In this document: in pieces, positions 33,272-38,370 of the stretch | Position numbering within the stretch: the stretch's first letter is position 1 | Layout of the letters: the number at the start of each line of letters is the position of its first letter | Origin: Streptomyces flavotricini | GTDB lineage: Bacteria; Actinomycetota; Actinomycetes; Streptomycetales; Streptomycetaceae | NCBI RefSeq assembly: GCF_020639365.1 | Contig: NZ_JAINUL010000001.1 | Location: 7,954,145-7,992,514 of the forward strand | Length of the DNA stretch: 38,370 bases | Direction: 5' to 3' | Notes under the pieces: model-generated | Database searches by the model: none | The model's input: the letters and a program-made list of their open reading frames with translations, nothing else | Told to the model about the DNA's origin: nothing | Made by a program: the position numbers and the translations under genes

Positions 33272-34111
33272 GAGCCGGGCGGGCTCGCGGCCCACGTCCG
33301 ATCCCATCTGCCGGAACTGCGCGGAGCCGAGGCCCGCGTCGCGCGGGTCGTGCTCGACCAGGGGGCGCACCTGGTCCACCTGAGCATCAGCGACGTGGCC
33401 GTACTGGCCGGCACCGCGGCCTCCTCCGTGGTGCGCGCCTGCCAGCGCCTGGGCTTCCGCGGCTACCAGGAACTCAAGATCGCCGCGGCCCGTCAGGCTC
33501 CGGCCCGGCCCGTGGAACCCGGCGCGGACGACGCGGACCCGGCGGCGCGGGCGCTCGCCGACACGGTCCGCTCCGCCCGGGAGGCGCTGGACGGACTGGC
33601 CGCCACCCTGCCGGCCGAGCGCGTACGGCAGGCGGCCGATCTGCTGCACACCGCCCCGCGGGTCCTGGTCACCGGTGCGGGACTGTCCGGCGCGGTCGCC
33701 GCCGACGCCGCCTACCGGCTGCGCGCCCTGGGCTGCGCCGTCGACGCTCCGGTCGACCCGATCACCGCCGAGCTGGCCGCCGCGCAGCTCCCGCCCGGCG
33801 CCGTCTGCCTGGCCATCAGCCACACGGGAGCCACCCGCAGCACGGTCGACGCCGCCCGCCGTGCCCGGGCGGCCGGCGCCGAGGTCCTCGTCCTCACCAG
33901 TTACGCCCGCTCACCGCTGAGCGACATGAGCACCTGCACCCTGGTGGCCGGCGGCCAGGACCTGGTCTTCGGCCTGGAGACCGTCGCCAGCCGGATGGCC
34001 CACCTCGCCGTCGTCGACGCCGTCACCCTCACCCTCCTGGCGCTGCGCGGCCCGGGTGCCGAGCGGGCGCTGAACCTCGCGGCCGACGTGACGGCGGACT
34101 ACGCCTACTGA
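33257..34111 (+). CDS. RpiR/MurR-family transcription regulator with SIS domain
   Basis: The 284-residue protein has an N-terminal RpiR helix-turn-helix (residues 10-85: LRGAEARVARVVLDQGA, VAVLAGTAASSVVRACQRLG, FRGYQELKIAAA) and a C-terminal SIS sugar-phosphate-binding domain (125-260: RVLVTGAGLSGAVAADAAYR, CLAISHTGATRSTVDAAR, AEVLVLTSYARSPLS). It should sense a phosphosugar. ATG 33257 lies in its own operator. The divergent EamA transporter is the likely target. Confidence 0.9.
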   Translation: MEMNSEPGGLAAHVRSHLPELRGAEARVARVVLDQGAHLVHLSISDVAVLAGTAASSVVRACQRLGFRGYQELKIAAARQAPARPVEPGADDADPAARALADTVRSAREALDGLAATLPAERVRQAADLLHTAPRVLVTGAGLSGAVAADAAYRLRALGCAVDAPVDPITAELAAAQLPPGAVCLAISHTGATRSTVDAARRARAAGAEVLVLTSYARSPLSDMSTCTLVAGGQDLVFGLETVASRMAHLAVVDAVTLTLLALRGPGAERALNLAADVTADYAY

Positions 34112-34290
34112 CCGCGGACCGGCGGGCGGCGGGCGCCCGCGGGACCCGGCCGCAGGAGGGGGGTGTCCGCGGCGAGGACGGCCCGGAGGGCGGGGATGTC
34201 CCTCCAGGTGAGGCCGAGAGCGTGGGTGGCGTACCGGAGGGTGATGTGGTCCGCTCCGTCGGCCGCTTCGCGGAAGGTCTCCGAGGTCGC
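34105..34290 (-). pseudogene. C-terminal gene fragment, 5' part lost
   Basis: The minus frame with good codon bias reads TSETFREAADGADHITLRYA then LGLTWRDIPALRAVL and ends ARRPPVRGQ at TAG 34107-34105, overlapping the RpiR gene end by 7 bases. Coding character fades at about 34290, where a plus-strand fragment begins. The frame stays open to 34518 but that part is the shadow of the other fragment. Family not recognised. Confidence 0.5.
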
Positions 34291-34557
34291 GTCTCGTACC
34301 ACTACGGGCGCACGACCTGGATCCGCGCCGTCGCCCTCGACCGCAGGCACCCGGCGCCCCACTTGCACCTCATGTACTACCTGCCCATCGAGGACGCCTA
34401 CGCCCACGGCATCAACGCCCTGCACGCGGGCATGACGGCCATCGAGGCCAAGCGCCGCCGCGGAGCCGAGGTGTCGGGCCTGTACGCCCTGGTCGACCAG
34501 GACCCCAAGGTCCGTCATCCCGGAGGGGGTGACGGCGGCGGCCCGAAAGCCATCTGA
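34290..34557 (+). pseudogene. C-terminal gene fragment on the plus strand, 5' part lost
   Basis: From about 34300 the plus strand has strong coding bias: TTWIRAVALDRRHPAPHLHL, MYYLPIEDAYAHGINALHAG, MTAIEAKRRRGAEVSGLYAL and VDQDPKVRHPGG to the TGA at 34555-34557. The available upstream start (GTG near 34222) lies in the shadow of the opposite fragment, so the real N-terminus is probably lost. Family not recognised. The two fragments diverge from the same point, suggesting a deletion that removed both 5' ends. Confidence 0.5.
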
Positions 34558-34564
34558 CGGCCGG

Positions 34565-36922
<2,358 letters not shown>

Positions 36923-37023
36923 CGTCCACTCCTGTCGGAAAAACGGCTCGTTCAACACCTCGAACGTAGCCGCCGCCACTGACAGTTCTGGTTCCCGACC
37001 GCCCCCGCCCCGCCGCGCGGGGC

Positions 37024-37644
37024 CTACCTGAACAGGCGGTCACCGGGGGTGGCCATGCGATGGGTGCCGCTGTGGCGGCCCACCCGGTCACGGAAGAGGC
37101 CGACGGCGTTGGCGCACTGCCGGCTGCCGTCGTACGCGCGCACTCCGGTGAAGGCCCCGTAGCCCGCGATGATGCCGTCCGCACGGCCCTCGCCGAGCAA
37201 CTTGTCGACGTACCAGGGATCGTTGTAAGCGGTCGTCCAGGACAGTGCGGCCGCGAGCTGCCGGGCGCCACGGTCCCCGGCGCCCTTCCTCAGTTCCGCG
37301 CACGTGTAGTGAGTGGGCTCCGTGCAGTTGCCGAACCCCTTGGTGACGTCGCTGTCGCCGTAGTCCGTCACCCGGCGACCGGCCGGGAATCCGGAACCGG
37401 ACCGGTCGAAGGCGGCGAGACCGCCGAGCCTGCCCTCCAGGCTCTTCCAGCCCCGGCCGCCGACGTCCGGGGTGTTGCCGCCGTGGTACTCGTAGAACCC
37501 GTAGGGCGCTTGGATTCCGGCAGCCGTCAGCCGCTGCGCCCTGTCGCGCAGTCCGGCGACGCTGCACCCGCGGTTCTCCTGCTCCCCGCAGTGGTTCGGG
37601 TCCTTGATGTCCAGCCGTACCAGCGACAGTCGGCGGCCAACCAT
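37024..37644 (-). pseudogene. 5'-truncated phospholipase/sphingomyelinase-D-like phosphodiesterase
   Basis: The remaining 206 codons match the C-terminal two thirds of secreted Streptomyces PLC-like phosphodiesterases related to spider sphingomyelinase D: VRLDIKDPNHCGEQ, GIQAPYGFYEY, KGFGNCTEPTHYTCAELRKG, LSWTTAYNDPWYVDKLLGEG and SGTHRMATPGDR. The first third, which should hold the signal peptide and the catalytic His/Glu/Asp residues before LDIKDP, is gone. The bases upstream of about 37625 do not fit the family. ATG 37644 could start a short product, but without the catalytic His it should be inactive. Confidence 0.65.
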
Positions 37645-37781
37645 TACCGCCGACAAGCCACAGCCCACAGACAGGAAGATCACGATCTGCACCTGGAGTT
37701 CTGACCGATCTCGGCATGCCTGGCGTTCCGCCGGAGCGCAAGGAGCATGTGAGCGTGAAGCCCCGGGAGCGTGCTCTCGCG

Positions 37782-38267
37782 TCACGGCAACGAGCGTGTG
37801 AGCCAGGCCACTTCACCGTTTTCTTCCGTGGAAACGTGATCCCGCTCGAACCCGAGCTTCTCAAGGACACGCAACGACGGTGTGTTCCACGTGCCGACGG
37901 TCGACCAGAGCCGTTTCCGTCCGGTCGCGATAGCGGCATCGAGCACCGCGCTGGCCGCCTCGGTGGCGTAGCCGCGCCCATGGGCGCGCTGGAACAGCTC
38001 ATAGGCGATTTCAGGCTCCTCTAGGGTGGAGCGGCCGATGATCAGCCCGCAGTAGCCGATGAAGTCGCCTTCGTCACGACGCTGAATGGGCAACAGGGCG
38101 ATCCCCGTGGTCGCCGTCGCGGTGAGCAGTTCCGCGATGGCCGTCCGGATGCGCTCAACCGTGGGGGTCCCCTTGCCGCGTTCGGACAGGAGGGCGCAGA
38201 ACTCGGCGGCGTCCGACTCGGCCCACGGCCGCAGTATCAGCCGCTCGGTCTCAAGGTGGAACGGCAT
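37782..38267 (-). CDS. GNAT-family N-acetyltransferase, RimJ/RimL type
   Basis: The 161-residue protein opens with the RimJ/RimL pattern FHLETERLILRPWAESDAAE, has the acetyl-CoA loop QRAHGRGYATEAASAVLDAA and ends TWNTPSLRVLEKLGFERDH. It should acetylate a protein N-terminus, a small amine or an antibiotic. ATG 38267 is the family start, with only AGGTACGAG before it. An insertion-sequence end lies 13 bases upstream, so its native promoter is probably displaced. Confidence 0.85.
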   Translation of the reverse strand: MPFHLETERLILRPWAESDAAEFCALLSERGKGTPTVERIRTAIAELLTATATTGIALLPIQRRDEGDFIGYCGLIIGRSTLEEPEIAYELFQRAHGRGYATEAASAVLDAAIATGRKRLWSTVGTWNTPSLRVLEKLGFERDHVSTEENGEVAWLTRSLP

Positions 38268-38280
38268 CGTCTCGTACCTA

Positions 38281-38370
38281 GTGCTGTGACCGGGAAGGTT
38301 CGCCGGGTTGAGCGGTCAGGCCGCGGAGGGTAGGGGTCTGCCGCCCCAGCGGATGCCTTTCTCGCTGCGG
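38281..38370 (-). mobile_element. Right-edge insertion sequence end (IS5-type, partial)
   Basis: From about 38281 (GTGCTGTGACCGGGAAGGTT) to the window edge the sequence looks like the end of a Streptomyces IS: a short terminal segment and the last codons of a transposase on the minus strand. CTAG (38279-38282) at the border may be part of a target duplication. The family is recalled from the end sequence; the other end is outside the window. Confidence 0.45.
38316..38370 (-). CDS. Transposase C-terminus (partial)
   Basis: Seventeen codons read RSEKGIRWGGRPLPSAA to a TGA at 38318-38316. The basic Arg/Gly ending fits transposase tails of Streptomyces IS5-type elements. Only position and ending support this. 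Confidence 0.4.
   Translation of the reverse strand, partial: RSEKGIRWGGRPLPSAA

Overview
The window is high-GC actinobacterial DNA, almost certainly Streptomyces. Codon third positions are nearly all G or C. The families are typical of the genus (PAS/SpoIIE phosphatases, DUF3224, DUF4436, MerR and RpiR regulators, LLM flavin enzymes). Many starts are GTG or lack a leader. I ran no searches, so family names rest on motifs and on recall of protein families.

Left part (1-16.6 kb). The tail of a cell-wall hydrolase is followed by a secreted multidomain GH3 beta-glucosidase, then a convergent FAD-dependent oxidoreductase. Next comes a two-gene unit of a HEAT-repeat protein and a MerR-HEAT regulator behind a textbook MerR promoter; the first gene carries a rare TTA codon. 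A second MerR regulator and two small genes lie divergent to a YhgE/Pip-like membrane protein, with a TATCCAG operator between. Then follow a PAS-SpoIIE phosphatase, an MFS transporter, a single-domain voltage-gated cation channel with an odd filter, an Orn/Lys/Arg-type decarboxylase, its divergent LysR regulator and a DUF3224 gene.

Middle part (16.6-25 kb). This looks like a sulfur-scavenging locus, half decayed and half intact. The decayed half holds two different LLM monooxygenase genes fused out of frame by an apparent deletion, a truncated and frameshifted GNAT gene, and a possible permease scrap. The intact half is an operon of sulfonate/taurine-type ABC permease, ATPase and binding lipoprotein plus an arylsulfotransferase. 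It is divergent from an XRE-cupin regulator across a striking 37-bp nested palindrome.

Right part (25-34.1 kb). It holds a small secreted beta/gamma-crystallin protein resembling Streptomyces killer toxin-like protein, a universal stress protein with an ArsB/SLC13-type transporter, a beta-propeller-like protein, an LLM monooxygenase with its NADPH:FMN reductase, a membrane SpoIIE phosphatase, an EamA transporter and a divergent RpiR regulator.

Right edge (34.1-38.4 kb). This is a remodelled accessory island with truncated gene ends, a 5'-truncated phospholipase-like gene, a GNAT gene and an insertion sequence end. In its middle is an intact 785-residue protein that joins a macro domain (ADP-ribose binding or removal), a uracil-DNA-glycosylase-like domain with Asn in place of the catalytic Asp, and an R-S-E ADP-ribosyltransferase domain. 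I consider this three-domain protein the most likely undescribed system in the window.
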